64,000 nucleotides of DNA from Photobacterium profundum (GCF_003026285.1 NZ_PYOD01000003.1:124001-188000); one strand, 5' to 3'. Positions 9,036 through 18,422 are shown, numbered from the stretch's first letter. Notes: a model not told the origin generated them from the letters alone. Program-made: numbers and translations.

Positions 9036-9362
9036 TATCTAGGTTGATTAAGAAAGCGTATTTAATTTTTTATATTAAGTAGTTAGTGTTTTTACCGTTA
9101 CCTTGTGGTTTCTTGAGGTTGAAACACTAGATCAATCTTATCTGGTGCTGAGTCTTGGTAGGCTCCATACACCGCTCAAGACTTCTATCAGATTTGGCAT
9201 GTATTTCCTGTTTTCCCCCCTATTGTATGAAGCTGTTGATAGGTCTCATTTATTACTAATCATTGTTTAGTAAAGGTCGTGATTGCTTCGCACATTCAAT
9301 CTTAAAAAGCTTTTTACAATACTCATAACTTAATCATAACGGTTTATAGGTAGTTATAAGTC
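9036..9362. other. Intergenic region before the DUF5107 gene
   Basis: This 327-bp AT-rich gap ends the PTS operon and carries the promoter region of the next locus. No strong terminator with a T-run was seen. The clear element is the ROK-type palindrome at 9253-9273, listed separately. Confidence 0.5.
9253..9273. promoter_or_regulatory. Candidate ROK-regulator operator (site 1)
   Basis: An inverted repeat of TTACTAA-N7-TTAGTAA, with N7 being TCATTGT. Twenty bases match the site over the ROK gene start (15512-15531) with a single difference. The overall form, TTA half sites about 21 bp apart, is that of NagC/Mlc-type ROK operators. It sits 90 bp before the DUF5107 gene. Confidence 0.65.
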
Positions 9363-12300
9363 ATGAGTACGAATGCAAAAGCATGGGTTGAAGAGATTGT
9401 TCTTCCTACTTACCCAACAGGTAAGGTTGACCCTAATCCTCTTTTTTTAGAGAACCGCGTTTACCAAGGCTCTTCTGGTTCAGTATACCCATACGGGGTG
9501 ATTGATAGCATTTCCGACGTTAAAGTCGAGCAAACCTATCAAGCGGTTTATATCGAAAATGATTATATAAAAATCATGCTGTTACCTGAGTTAGGAGGCA
9601 GGATTCATCGTGCATATGACAAAGTTAAAGGGCGTGATTTTGTTTATTATAATGAGGTGGTGAAGCCTGCACTGGTGGGTTTATTGGGTCCGTGGATCTC
9701 TGGTGGTATTGAATTTAATTGGCCGCAACATCATCGACCAACTACTTATATGCCAACGGACTTCACCATTGAACATCATGATGATGGCTCCGTCACAGTG
9801 TGGATGGGTGAAGTTGAGCACATGTATGGCCTACAGATCATGGCTGGCTTTAAGGTGTACCCAAATAAAGCGTTGATAGAAATCACTGGTAAGGTGTACA
9901 ACGGAAATGAGACCCCTCGTCAGTTCTTATGGTGGTCGAATCCTGCGGTAAAAGGAGGAGACGATCATCAAAGTATTTTCCCACCGGACGTCACGGCTGT
10001 GTATGACCACGGTAAACGTGATGTATCTAATTTTCCTATTGCGACAGGTGAGTACTATAAGGTGGATTATTCACCGGGTACGGACATCTCGCGCTATAAG
10101 AACTTGCCAGTGCCGACGTCGTATATGGCAGATAAATCAGCATATGATTTTGTGGGTGCTTACAGCCATGATGAACAAGGTGGTTTGCTGCATGTTGCCA
10201 ATCATCATGTCTCTCCGGGTAAAAAACAGTGGACGTGGGGCAATTGTGATTTCGGTATTGCATGGGATCGCCAGCTCACAGATACCAATGGTCCGTACAT
10301 TGAATTAATGACGGGAGTCTTCACTGATAACCAACCTGATTTTACTTGGATTGAAAGTCATGAAGAAAAAATCTTTGTGCAACACTTCATGCCATATAGC
10401 AGCTTAGGCAATGTCCATAATGCGAATACTGAAGTGGTGATAAAGCTCGAGCGAACACAGGGTGCTATCCAATGGGCTGTATATGCGATTGCTGAAATCA
10501 CTGATTATGCCTTGGTGATCAAAGACGCCGAAGTCCCGTTGTTTGAATCTGCATTAACCTTAATGCCTGGTGAAACCCGTGAGGGACAACTTGACTATAC
10601 CGGTAGTGATACCTTGACAATGTCTGTGGTCTCGAAGGATGGGCACACTTGGTTGGAATACACCGAGCATGATCGTGTAAGAGATGAGCCAGCCCCTGAG
10701 TCTGCAACTGCGCCAGCCATGCCGCAGGATGTAGATAACGTCGAGGAACTGTTTTTCATAGGGCAACACTTACAGCAGTATCACCATGCGACGCGCAATT
10801 CGGTCGATTATTACCAAGAAGCGTTAACACGTGATCCGAACCATTACCAAAGCAATGTGGCGATGGCAGCTCTAGCTTATGAACGCGCTGATTATCATGC
10901 GACTATTGCTTACGCTGAGGCTGCATTAGTACGAGCTCATAAACTCAATAAGAACCCATTGTGTGGTAAAGCGAGTTATTTACGTGGTTGTGCCAACGAA
11001 AAGTTAGGGCGATTGGAAGAGGCGTTCAGTGATGTATTCAAGTCTACGTGGAGCGGTAATTGTCGTGACACGGGTTTTTATGCTGCCGCGCGTATAGCGA
11101 CTAAGCAATCGAGATTGCGCGAAGCACTGGAATACGTAGATCGCACATTGCAGCTCAATGGCACGCATTACCAGGCGGCAACGTTAAAAGCCTATTTACT
11201 GACAGATCTCAATCGACATACTGAGGCTTTACAGTTTATAGATGATCAGAGCGGCAATCAGCCTCTTGGTTACGGATTGGTATTCCAGAAATATCAACTG
11301 ACGCAGGCGGAAGGGGATTTACACGCTTTTAAAGCATTGATGAATGGGCGCGAAGCCAATGCGATTCACCTCGCGAATTTTTACCTATCGATAGGAGCAA
11401 TAGAAAGCGCCAAAACACTTCTGATGTACTGCGGAAGCCAAGGGGCAATGACGTATATTTATCAAGCATATTTGTCGGATAGCCATCAAGAGGTCAAAGA
11501 TTTATTGAGTACTGCGTCAAAAATATTTGCCGACAATGTGTTATTCCCGAATACGTTGACAGAAATCGCAGTACTTGAGGCATTCCCTGATAATGACTTT
11601 CCTCAATATTTATTAGGCTGTTTCTTCTATGCCAAGCGGGATTATACACGTGCAGTAAGTCATTGGGAGAAGGTGCTGTATCTAAATCCAAACTATGCAC
11701 CGGTACTACGAAACTTATCAGTACATGCGCACAACAAATGCCAAGATATAAATAAAGCGATCGAACTGATGTCATACGCGTTTGCATTAGCGCCTGATGA
11801 TGCCCGTATTTTGTACGAGTTAGATTACCTCCATAAAGCGGCTGCCATTTCGCCAGCTGAGCGGTTACAGATTTTGAACCCACACCTGGATATAGTTGCT
11901 AAGCGTGATGATCTGACCGCCGAACTGTTAAATATATGTAATATCACTGGTGATCTTGATCGCGCCGCTGATTGTTTAGCTACTCGGCAGTTTCACCCGT
12001 GGGAAGGCGGTGAAGGGCGTATTACAGGCCAATTTGTGGTGAATAAGCTTCGGTTAGCGTTACGTCTGATACGTGAACAACGCTTCCAAGAGGCGATCGA
12101 TTGTTTGGAAGCTGCATTGCATTATCCGCATAACTTGGGTGAAGGGCGTTTAGTCGGTCAAACCGATAACGATCTGCATTATTATTTAGGATTTTGCCAC
12201 CAGCAGCTTGATTTGCATGAACAGGCAACGGAGCATTTTAATTGTGCAATACAGGGAAAACAAGATATAGGCCAAAGTCGTTATTATAACGATCAACCTG

Positions 12301-12692
12301 CAGATTACTTGTTCTACCAAGCGGCAGCATTGCATCAATTGGGGCGTACCGATCAAGCGATAGCTATTTACGAAAACATGATTGTTTGGGCGGAAGCGGA
12401 ATGCCATACGCCGGTTGAAGTCGATTTCTTCGCTGTTTCGTTACCAGCATTGATAGTGTTTGATACGGATACGCAAGCCGAACATATGCAACACTGCTTG
12501 TTTGTAAAAGCAATGGGGCAGTTAGGGCTGGCGTTGGTCACACAATCTGTGTCGCCGGGTTCTGATAGCAAAAAGGATTTTGAACATATATTGCAGACGT
12601 TGCTAACGCAATCGCCAGCACACACAAAAGCTAATTTATTCAAAGAAGTTGCAAAACATAGCTACGCATTTGATCTATACGGTCAGGCGTAA
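9363..12692 (+). CDS. DUF5107 domain protein with C-terminal tetratricopeptide repeats
   Basis: A 1109-residue protein without signal peptide, so probably cytosolic. Residues about 20-400 form a beta-rich region matching DUF5107 as I recall it (segments such as LLPELGGRIHRAYDK, WISGGIEFNWPQHHRPTTYMP and WWSNPAV), related in fold to galactose mutarotases. From about residue 455 there are many TPR-like helical pairs, for example FYAKRDYTRAVSHWEKVLYLNPNY written in short here as the YAKRDYTRA...YLNPNY unit. It is followed by a sugar symporter and lies near an aldose epimerase and a ROK regulator, so a role in glycan or sugar handling is likely. The precise reaction is unknown. The Shine-Dalgarno is weak. 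Confidence 0.75.
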   Translation: MSTNAKAWVEEIVLPTYPTGKVDPNPLFLENRVYQGSSGSVYPYGVIDSISDVKVEQTYQAVYIENDYIKIMLLPELGGRIHRAYDKVKGRDFVYYNEVVKPALVGLLGPWISGGIEFNWPQHHRPTTYMPTDFTIEHHDDGSVTVWMGEVEHMYGLQIMAGFKVYPNKALIEITGKVYNGNETPRQFLWWSNPAVKGGDDHQSIFPPDVTAVYDHGKRDVSNFPIATGEYYKVDYSPGTDISRYKNLPVPTSYMADKSAYDFVGAYSHDEQGGLLHVANHHVSPGKKQWTWGNCDFGIAWDRQLTDTNGPYIELMTGVFTDNQPDFTWIESHEEKIFVQHFMPYSSLGNVHNANTEVVIKLERTQGAIQWAVYAIAEITDYALVIKDAEVPLFESALTLMPGETREGQLDYTGSDTLTMSVVSKDGHTWLEYTEHDRVRDEPAPESATAPAMPQDVDNVEELFFIGQHLQQYHHATRNSVDYYQEALTRDPNHYQSNVAMAALAYERADYHATIAYAEAALVRAHKLNKNPLCGKASYLRGCANEKLGRLEEAFSDVFKSTWSGNCRDTGFYAAARIATKQSRLREALEYVDRTLQLNGTHYQAATLKAYLLTDLNRHTEALQFIDDQSGNQPLGYGLVFQKYQLTQAEGDLHAFKALMNGREANAIHLANFYLSIGAIESAKTLLMYCGSQGAMTYIYQAYLSDSHQEVKDLLSTASKIFADNVLFPNTLTEIAVLEAFPDNDFPQYLLGCFFYAKRDYTRAVSHWEKVLYLNPNYAPVLRNLSVHAHNKCQDINKAIELMSYAFALAPDDARILYELDYLHKAAAISPAERLQILNPHLDIVAKRDDLTAELLNICNITGDLDRAADCLATRQFHPWEGGEGRITGQFVVNKLRLALRLIREQRFQEAIDCLEAALHYPHNLGEGRLVGQTDNDLHYYLGFCHQQLDLHEQATEHFNCAIQGKQDIGQSRYYNDQPADYLFYQAAALHQLGRTDQAIAIYENMIVWAEAECHTPVEVDFFAVSLPALIVFDTDTQAEHMQHCLFVKAMGQLGLALVTQSVSPGSDSKKDFEHILQTLLTQSPAHTKANLFKEVAKHSYAFDLYGQA

Positions 12693-12698
12693 TGGATA

Positions 12699-12740
12699 GG
12701 TCACCTCAGGGGTGAACTATCTCTATCTCCTGAGGTGACC
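12699..12740. other. Strong hairpin between DUF5107 and symporter genes
   Basis: A perfect 12-bp inverted repeat (GGTCACCTCAGG / CCTGAGGTGACC) with an 18-nt loop starts 7 nt after the DUF5107 stop. No T-run follows (ACAACAC), so it is better read as an mRNA 3'-end protector, partial terminator or protein-binding palindrome than as a full terminator. Confidence 0.6.
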
Positions 12741-12786
12741 ACAACACAATAATTTAAATAAAAGTGTACCTCTACAAGGATTGATT

Positions 12787-14214
12787 ATGAGTAAGACAAG
12801 CGATCAACTCAACATGAGAAATATATGGCTCATTAGCCTAGTTGCTGCATGCGGTGGGTTGTTATTTGGTTACGACTGGGTAGTAATTGGTGGTGCAAAA
12901 CCGTTTTACGAAGCGTACTTCAATATTACCAGCGCTTCGTTGTCAGGTTGGGCAATGAGTTCAGCACTATTAGGTTGTATGGCAGGTGCGCTTATTGCAG
13001 GCACTGTATCTGACAAATATGGTCGTAAACGTCCATTAATTTTAGCAGCATTGTTGTTTGTGATTTCCGCATGGGGCACTGCGGCGGCTGATTCCTTTAA
13101 TGCTTTTTTGCTGTTCCGTATTATTGGTGGTGTCGGTATTGGTTTGGCATCAGCATTGTCACCAATGTACATTGCTGAAATTGCACCAGCAGAGAAGCGT
13201 GGTAAGTTTGTGGCAATCAACCAGCTAACGATTGTGATTGGTGTATTGGCGGCACAAATCATTAATCTTATGATTGCAGAGCCAGTGGCTGCGGGCGCAG
13301 CACAAGCGGATATACTCCAAACATGGAATGGTCAAATGGGATGGCGTTATATGTTTGGCGCAGAGTTAGTGCCAGCATTTGCTTTTTTACTATTGATGTT
13401 TGTAGTGCCTGAATCTCCACGTTGGTTGGTGAAGATGGGCATGGTGGATCGTGCTAAAGACACACTACGACGTATTGGTAGTGACAGTTATGCAGAGCGT
13501 ACGGTGGAAGAGATAGAAAGTACACTGTCGGCTGAAACACGTTCGTTACCATTTAGTGCATTACTCAAGCCTGACGTTAAACCCATTTTGATTATTGGTA
13601 TTGTATTGGCTGTGTTTCAGCAGTGGTGTGGGATTAACGTGATCTTTAACTATGCACAAGAAATCTTTGCATCAGCAGGTTTTGATATTAATGATACGTT
13701 GAAGTCTATTGTGGCAACAGGTCTCATTAACTTGCTCTTCACGATTCTCGCAATTCCATTCGTTGATAAAATTGGTCGTCGCAAGCTGATGATTGTTGGT
13801 TCATTCGGTTTGACGGTGATTTATGGATTAATGTCAGCGGCGTATGCATTTGGCGTGCTGGGCTTACCTGTTCTGTTATTGGTGCTAGTTGCTATCTCGA
13901 TTTATGCATTAACTTTGGCGCCAGTGACATGGGTATTGTTGTCTGAAATTTTTCCAAATAAAGTACGTGGTACTGCGATGTCAGTTTGTACCTTTTCCCT
14001 ATGGGTTGCGTGTTTTGTACTGACTTACACTTTCCCATTATTAAATGCAGGATTAGGAGCATCTGGTAGTTTCTTACTTTATGGTGTGATCTGTGCCTGT
14101 GGGTTTGTTTTCATCTATCGTAGAGTACCTGAAACTAAAGGTCGTTCTTTAGAAGAATTAGAGAAAGAGCTGGTGGCACAAGCTGGAAATGTGGGTAAAA
14201 AAGTGAACGCGTAA
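12787..14214 (+). CDS. MFS sugar:proton symporter
   Basis: A 475-residue, 12-helix major facilitator of the sugar porter family (XylE/GalP/AraE group). Diagnostic motifs are DKYGRKRP between helices 2 and 3, PESPRWL after helix 6, a QQ-like QQWCGINVIFNYA in helix 7 and PETKGRSLEELE at the C-terminus. The ATG at 12787 lies 6 nt after AAGGA; an upstream in-frame TTG at 12781 abuts that box and is rejected. It probably imports a monosaccharide for the DUF5107/mutarotase locus. Confidence 0.92.
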   Translation: MSKTSDQLNMRNIWLISLVAACGGLLFGYDWVVIGGAKPFYEAYFNITSASLSGWAMSSALLGCMAGALIAGTVSDKYGRKRPLILAALLFVISAWGTAAADSFNAFLLFRIIGGVGIGLASALSPMYIAEIAPAEKRGKFVAINQLTIVIGVLAAQIINLMIAEPVAAGAAQADILQTWNGQMGWRYMFGAELVPAFAFLLLMFVVPESPRWLVKMGMVDRAKDTLRRIGSDSYAERTVEEIESTLSAETRSLPFSALLKPDVKPILIIGIVLAVFQQWCGINVIFNYAQEIFASAGFDINDTLKSIVATGLINLLFTILAIPFVDKIGRRKLMIVGSFGLTVIYGLMSAAYAFGVLGLPVLLLVLVAISIYALTLAPVTWVLLSEIFPNKVRGTAMSVCTFSLWVACFVLTYTFPLLNAGLGASGSFLLYGVICACGFVFIYRRVPETKGRSLEELEKELVAQAGNVGKKVNA

Positions 14215-14240
14215 TCAACTGCGTTAGTTTGTAATAATGA

Positions 14241-14267
14241 AAAAGGTCGCCAGTTTGGTGACCTTTT
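14241..14267 (+). terminator. Intrinsic terminator after the sugar symporter
   Basis: Stem AAAAGGTCGCCA / TGGTGACCTTTT with one G-T pair and a 3-nt loop, 27 bp after the symporter stop. The flanking A- and T-runs make it usable in both directions, so it may also end the convergent ROK transcript. Confidence 0.75.
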
Positions 14268-14307
14268 AGGTATTTGTCTCTGCACTAAGATGTTGTGTGT
14301 GAAGTGA

Positions 14308-15522
14308 TTATTGAAAGAGTTCATCTAGTTCTTGTTCTACCCATAAATAACTCATACCCATTACCAACTCTACATTAGAAAGTGCACCATATGACACGAG
14401 TGTTTGGTCTTGTTTTCTAGCCGTTTTATCTTCGAATGGGTTATTCAGGGTTTGTTTAGTAATCGCTTTTAACCACTTATCTCCAAGTGCACATGTGTTG
14501 CCATATAATATTATTTTGTTGATATCTAAGGTAATAAGAAAATTATACAATGACTGACCAACGATGTTAGCTGCGTGATTAGCCACGTCCTGTGCAATGG
14601 CGTCTTGCCGATCGTAACGTGTTACAAAATCATCAAATGATATAGGTACTGATTCTTGAGTGAGCAGTGATGTCTGCCGGAGATATTTATCACACAAAGC
14701 TTTTGAGGAGGCCTCGGTTTCTAAGCAGCCTTCACGCCCGCAGCCACAGATGATGCCATTATCTGTGACTTTGGTGTGTCCGATTTGACCACTACCATAC
14801 ATCTTGCCACGGTAGATATTATTGTTAATTAGAAAAGAAGAACCAATTCCGTAATCGACATTCAGCACACAAAAATCTTGCCCGTCATGCCCATCTAACC
14901 ATTTCTCAGCAAGCGCTATCATCACGCAGTCATTATCGACTAAAACGTCCACATTCAAACGTTGCTCTAAGATGTACTTTAGTTCGATATTTTCTGTCCA
15001 CGGGGCTTGTGGCATGTGCATTGATGATCCAACGAGAGTATCAACTTGGCCATGTACCGCAATAGAGAGGCGATAGGGTGTTGCTCGGTTGACTTGTCGG
15101 CATGCGACGATCACTGACACTATCGCATCGATTAATTCGTTTGGTGTTGTTGGTGCAATAGCCTGGTTGATGAAATCAGAGCATGAGTTAATCTCGTTGT
15201 CTACCATTACAGCTTGAATGCAAGTGGGTGATACATTCAAGCAGATTGTATCTGGTCGATTGCGTGATACGTTGTATAGCCCTTTGAAGTTGCCTTTTCT
15301 CACATGATCTGTGGTTGTGTTTTCAACGCGCCCTTGTTCGATAAGAGCACCTATTATCTTACTGATAGCGGGAATGCTCAATTGTGTTGTTTGCGCCAAT
15401 TGTGACTTACTCATCCCCTTATTTTTATACAACAAGGCCATGATCATACGGCTGTTATATTGCCGCACTTGTTGGTTGTTCAATCCTTTATGGATAGAGT
15501 CTGCAAACGTATTAGTAATCAT
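14308..15522 (-). CDS. ROK-family transcriptional regulator (NagC/Mlc type)
   Basis: A 404-residue regulator with an N-terminal winged helix-turn-helix (about residues 25-70, MSKSQLAQTTQLSIPAISKI) and a ROK sugar-kinase-like domain. The structural zinc motif CGCGREGCLE is present. The nucleotide-binding DxGxT element is replaced by DYGIGSS, consistent with a non-catalytic repressor. The gene faces the symporter and diverges from the aldose epimerase. A ROK-type operator covers its start codon, implying autoregulation; an almost identical site precedes the DUF5107 gene. No good Shine-Dalgarno supports the chosen ATG, so the start is provisional. Confidence 0.88.
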   Translation of the reverse strand: MITNTFADSIHKGLNNQQVRQYNSRMIMALLYKNKGMSKSQLAQTTQLSIPAISKIIGALIEQGRVENTTTDHVRKGNFKGLYNVSRNRPDTICLNVSPTCIQAVMVDNEINSCSDFINQAIAPTTPNELIDAIVSVIVACRQVNRATPYRLSIAVHGQVDTLVGSSMHMPQAPWTENIELKYILEQRLNVDVLVDNDCVMIALAEKWLDGHDGQDFCVLNVDYGIGSSFLINNNIYRGKMYGSGQIGHTKVTDNGIICGCGREGCLETEASSKALCDKYLRQTSLLTQESVPISFDDFVTRYDRQDAIAQDVANHAANIVGQSLYNFLITLDINKIILYGNTCALGDKWLKAITKQTLNNPFEDKTARKQDQTLVSYGALSNVELVMGMSYLWVEQELDELFQ

Positions 15523-15531
15523 TGTTTAGTA
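15512..15531. promoter_or_regulatory. Candidate ROK-regulator operator (site 2)
   Basis: TTAGTAATCATTGTTTAGTA overlaps the ROK start codon (15520-15522) and lies 87 bp before the epimerase start. It differs at one base from the first 20 bases of site 1 at 9253-9273. Binding here could repress both the ROK gene and the divergent epimerase. Confidence 0.6.
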
Positions 15532-15617
15532 TTCGTTGTGACATTGATATCGCTCAATGGTAAGCCCTGAATATACAGTAGTACATCAAGCTATCACAAT
15601 TGGAAAAGGGTTTATCA

Positions 15618-16511
15618 ATGGCAATTCACACACTAGAAAATGGTAGGCTGAAAGTTGTAATTAATGAGATGGGAGGGGTGATAGATGTCTTCACATATGG
15701 AGATGAACGCCCGTTTGATATCCTTCGTCCGCGCATTCATGATGGTACGAACTTCGCAGGGAACAGCAGTTTATTCCCGATGTTGCCTATGGTAAACCGT
15801 ATTCGTGATAATCAGTTTGATTGGCAAGGACGACGTGTAGTTTTGCCTATTAATGAGAGTGTTGATTCACATTTCTTTTTACATGGTAATGGTTGGCTAA
15901 CACAGTGGCAATGTCAGGCTAATGCTGAGTGTGAACATACGGTACTTAAGTTAGCGATGGCATCCGATATAGAAGGTGTATGCCACTACGAGGCAGAACA
16001 AACTTATAAGCTTGATGGCGATCGTTTAACGATCACATTATGTCTCACTAACATTGGTGATGAGGTATTTCCTTTCGGTATAGGGTTTCATCCCTTTTTC
16101 CATTGTTTACCCGATACCTTGATTAAATTTTCAGCACAAGGCATTTGGCTTGAAGATGTACATTATCTTCCGACTGATTTTATGGAACATATTCCAGATG
16201 TATTCAATTTTGGGCAGGGTAAAACAATACCAACAGTATGGATTAATAATGGGTACTACCTTGCTGAAGATGGCGTAAATATTATTTTGAAGCATCCCAA
16301 TAGGGTAGCTGTGGTGGTAACCAGCCCATGCCGTTATCTGCAGGTATATAAACCCACAGGGTACAGTGATTTTTTGTGTTTAGAGCCTCAAAGTCAGAGT
16401 GTCAACTCGCACAAGACCTTGTATTTAGATGATAGTTCTAACAGCTTATCTATACTCGCACCGCATCATAGTATGCATATTGTAATGACGATAAAAGTAC
16501 ATGAGTGGTAA
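15618..16511 (+). CDS. Aldose 1-epimerase (galactose mutarotase family)
   Basis: A 297-residue mutarotase. Likely catalytic residues are H89 in HGNGW, H158 in GFHPFF and the glutamate of CLEPQSQ near 256. It interconverts alpha and beta anomers of an aldose in the cytosol. ATG 15618 is preceded by AAAGGG at good spacing; the in-frame TTG at 15600 is less likely. It fits with the symporter at 12787 and with the mutarotase-like fold of the DUF5107 protein. Confidence 0.85.
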   Translation: MAIHTLENGRLKVVINEMGGVIDVFTYGDERPFDILRPRIHDGTNFAGNSSLFPMLPMVNRIRDNQFDWQGRRVVLPINESVDSHFFLHGNGWLTQWQCQANAECEHTVLKLAMASDIEGVCHYEAEQTYKLDGDRLTITLCLTNIGDEVFPFGIGFHPFFHCLPDTLIKFSAQGIWLEDVHYLPTDFMEHIPDVFNFGQGKTIPTVWINNGYYLAEDGVNIILKHPNRVAVVVTSPCRYLQVYKPTGYSDFLCLEPQSQSVNSHKTLYLDDSSNSLSILAPHHSMHIVMTIKVHEW

Positions 16512-16568
16512 ACGTTTTATTATTCAGGATAATTATAAAGCATATGCGTTATTTATATGAATAAACAA

Positions 16569-16604
16569 AAATTCCCCATAATCAAAATTATGATTAGGGG
16601 AATT
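16569..16604 (-). terminator. Intrinsic terminator of the carbamoyl-compound operon
   Basis: Read on the minus strand, AATTCCCCTAATCA pairs with TGATTATGGGGAATT (one bulged base) and is followed by TTTTTGTTT. It lies 33 bp beyond the permease stop and ends the 23899-16637 operon. On the plus strand there is no T-run, so it serves the epimerase gene poorly. Confidence 0.8.
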
Positions 16605-16636
16605 AAGATCGTTAGTGCTTAAGTTGTAGTAACGAA

Positions 16637-17893
16637 TTAAGCGTTGTTAGCTTCCAACTTGTTTTTAGAGGCATTCATTTTTGAAAATAGGTAATACCCA
16701 AATGAAGCAATTAAGATGGAATCGAGTGATGGGATACCTGATAATGTGAACCAGCCATTGACCGTACAGAAACCAACCAGAGAACCTCCTCCCCAAGCAA
16801 CAAATGTAAGTGGTTTGATCGAAGAATCCTTTTCTAAGCTGGCTTCATCATAGCCTTTTTGGCGATTGATGAAGTAATCTGCAATATAGATACCTGAGAT
16901 AGGCGGTGTAGCAATACCTAAGAAGAGTAAGAACGGGATAAACCAAGCCATGATATCCATGCTGCCGACAACAGTGGCAAGAATACCCAATGCAACAGTG
17001 ATCTTCCATTTTGGAAACTGGGAGAACAGAGTAGAAACAACCAGAGTTCCTTGGAACATGTTGCCTGCATTGCCCGTGATACAAGCAAATATCAGTAAAA
17101 TTGCCGCAGGCAGTGTCGTACCGATAATCGCCATTGCAGCAAGCAGAGACCCTTCAGAAGTAATAGAGCCAGGAACTGCACCGACGAGAAAAAGCACTGG
17201 GTATGCAACGCCAAATGTCAGTATTCCAGCCATTACAGCGTGTTTTCGATTATGAACAAAACTACCGAAATCTGGTGAGGTTGCGACAAGAACAATAATG
17301 GTACCGACGACTGATGAGACTGCTGCACCAAAGCTTAAGTTACTGACTTTTTCAGCAACAGATACTGAGCTATTGAGCGCTAAGAACAAGATTACAAACA
17401 TGATCAGGGTAATAATGGGTACTGCAAATTTCGACACCTTGCCAAGAGCTTCAAAGCCAAAGGCGGTAGAAGTAACGAAAATAATACAACCAAATGCCAC
17501 GATTACAGGTATTGGTAGGTCAAGATTGAACTGGGTGATAAGTAGATCACTTACCGTGTGTCCAAACATGTTGGCCGTTACGGCAATCCAGCCAAATAGA
17601 CTGATAGCCATGATAACATTGATGGCGGTTGCACCTTTGCTACCAAAGGAATATTTCACGATACCATAGGTCGGCAAACGTGCTTTTTCACCAATCGAAA
17701 TATTAATCACGGCCAGCACAGTCAGAATTAAACTACCCACGGCAATGACAGCAGCGGCTGTTCCTAAGGAAAGCTGGCTACCCAAGCTTGATGATGCTAA
17801 TAAGACTGGCGTTACAAGGATCCCCAGAAGGATAATTGAAATTTGGAGACCAGATGCTGTATTCGATAAATCCGTTTTCTTTTCGCTACTCAT
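16637..17893 (-). CDS. CodB-type NCS1 nucleobase/ureide permease
   Basis: A 418-residue integral membrane protein with about 12 hydrophobic helices, similar to the cytosine permease branch of NCS1 symporters (for example ASSSLGSQLSLGTAAA, ATSPDFGSFVHNRKHA, ISGIYIADYF). It probably imports the substrate of the upstream enzymes. The ATG at 17893 follows AGGTG; an upstream in-frame GTG at 17914 lacks a good ribosome site. It is the last gene of the operon, after an 80-bp gap. Substrate could be a purine/pyrimidine breakdown product, allantoin-like ureide or biuret; the sequence does not decide. Confidence 0.8.
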   Translation of the reverse strand: MSSEKKTDLSNTASGLQISIILLGILVTPVLLASSSLGSQLSLGTAAAVIAVGSLILTVLAVINISIGEKARLPTYGIVKYSFGSKGATAINVIMAISLFGWIAVTANMFGHTVSDLLITQFNLDLPIPVIVAFGCIIFVTSTAFGFEALGKVSKFAVPIITLIMFVILFLALNSSVSVAEKVSNLSFGAAVSSVVGTIIVLVATSPDFGSFVHNRKHAVMAGILTFGVAYPVLFLVGAVPGSITSEGSLLAAMAIIGTTLPAAILLIFACITGNAGNMFQGTLVVSTLFSQFPKWKITVALGILATVVGSMDIMAWFIPFLLFLGIATPPISGIYIADYFINRQKGYDEASLEKDSSIKPLTFVAWGGGSLVGFCTVNGWFTLSGIPSLDSILIASFGYYLFSKMNASKNKLEANNA

Positions 17894-17972
17894 ATTACTA
17901 CACCTTTTCTTCACGGTTTAATTTGGTTAAAGATCTTCAAGTGGCAATAATGTTATGATTTATTAGTATTAT

Positions 17973-18374
17973 TTAGGGCTGTAGTTTTGTTTTTTTTGCT
18001 TCGGTATATTGACGCCAGCCACCCATTTCTGTGATTTCTAATTTACCTTCTACGAGCCAAGGTTCACCTAGAACGCCCAGAATATCAGTGCCATCGGCCA
18101 GTTTGACTTTACCAATAGATAGACCTGCAGGCTCATTACTCAGAACAGAGGCAAATGCTTCCATCGGTAGTTCCCATACTTCTAACTCAACGCTATTATT
18201 TCTTTCTTTGGTGCGGATCATGGCTGGGTGTACATCGTTAATCGACCATAGACGGTAATGTGAATCAGTTTTGTCTTCACGGATAAACGTTGCACCGACA
18301 TTGGTTAGATTCGGGTTAAGTTCAAGGCCGCGCATCAGGGTGCCGTTAACGGCTAAAAGGGTAGTGTTAGACAT
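17973..18374 (-). CDS. Stand-alone allophanate hydrolase C-terminal-like domain
   Basis: A 133-residue protein that matches, from memory, the C-terminal domain of allophanate hydrolase AtzF (gamma-glutamylcyclotransferase-like fold): VNGTLMRGLELNPNL, YRLWSIND, LEVWELP, GTD-type DGTDILGVLGE and the terminal EMGGWRQYTEA. In the full enzyme this domain handles the N-carboxycarbamate product. Here no amidase domain accompanies it. ATG 18374 is preceded by GGAG. Its presence in an operon with a biuret-hydrolase-like enzyme and a carbamoyltransferase suggests work on a carbamoylated or carboxylated nitrogen compound. Confidence 0.7.
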   Translation of the reverse strand: MSNTTLLAVNGTLMRGLELNPNLTNVGATFIREDKTDSHYRLWSINDVHPAMIRTKERNNSVELEVWELPMEAFASVLSNEPAGLSIGKVKLADGTDILGVLGEPWLVEGKLEITEMGGWRQYTEAKKTKLQP

Positions 18375-18422
18375 AGGTATACTCCGTAAATAGGTGGTTC
18401 GGTTATAGCGAACCACATTGAA

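Noticed and set aside
11494-11883. Minus-strand frame inside the DUF5107 gene
   Set aside because: Shadow of the TPR-coding frame; no start signal or family likeness.
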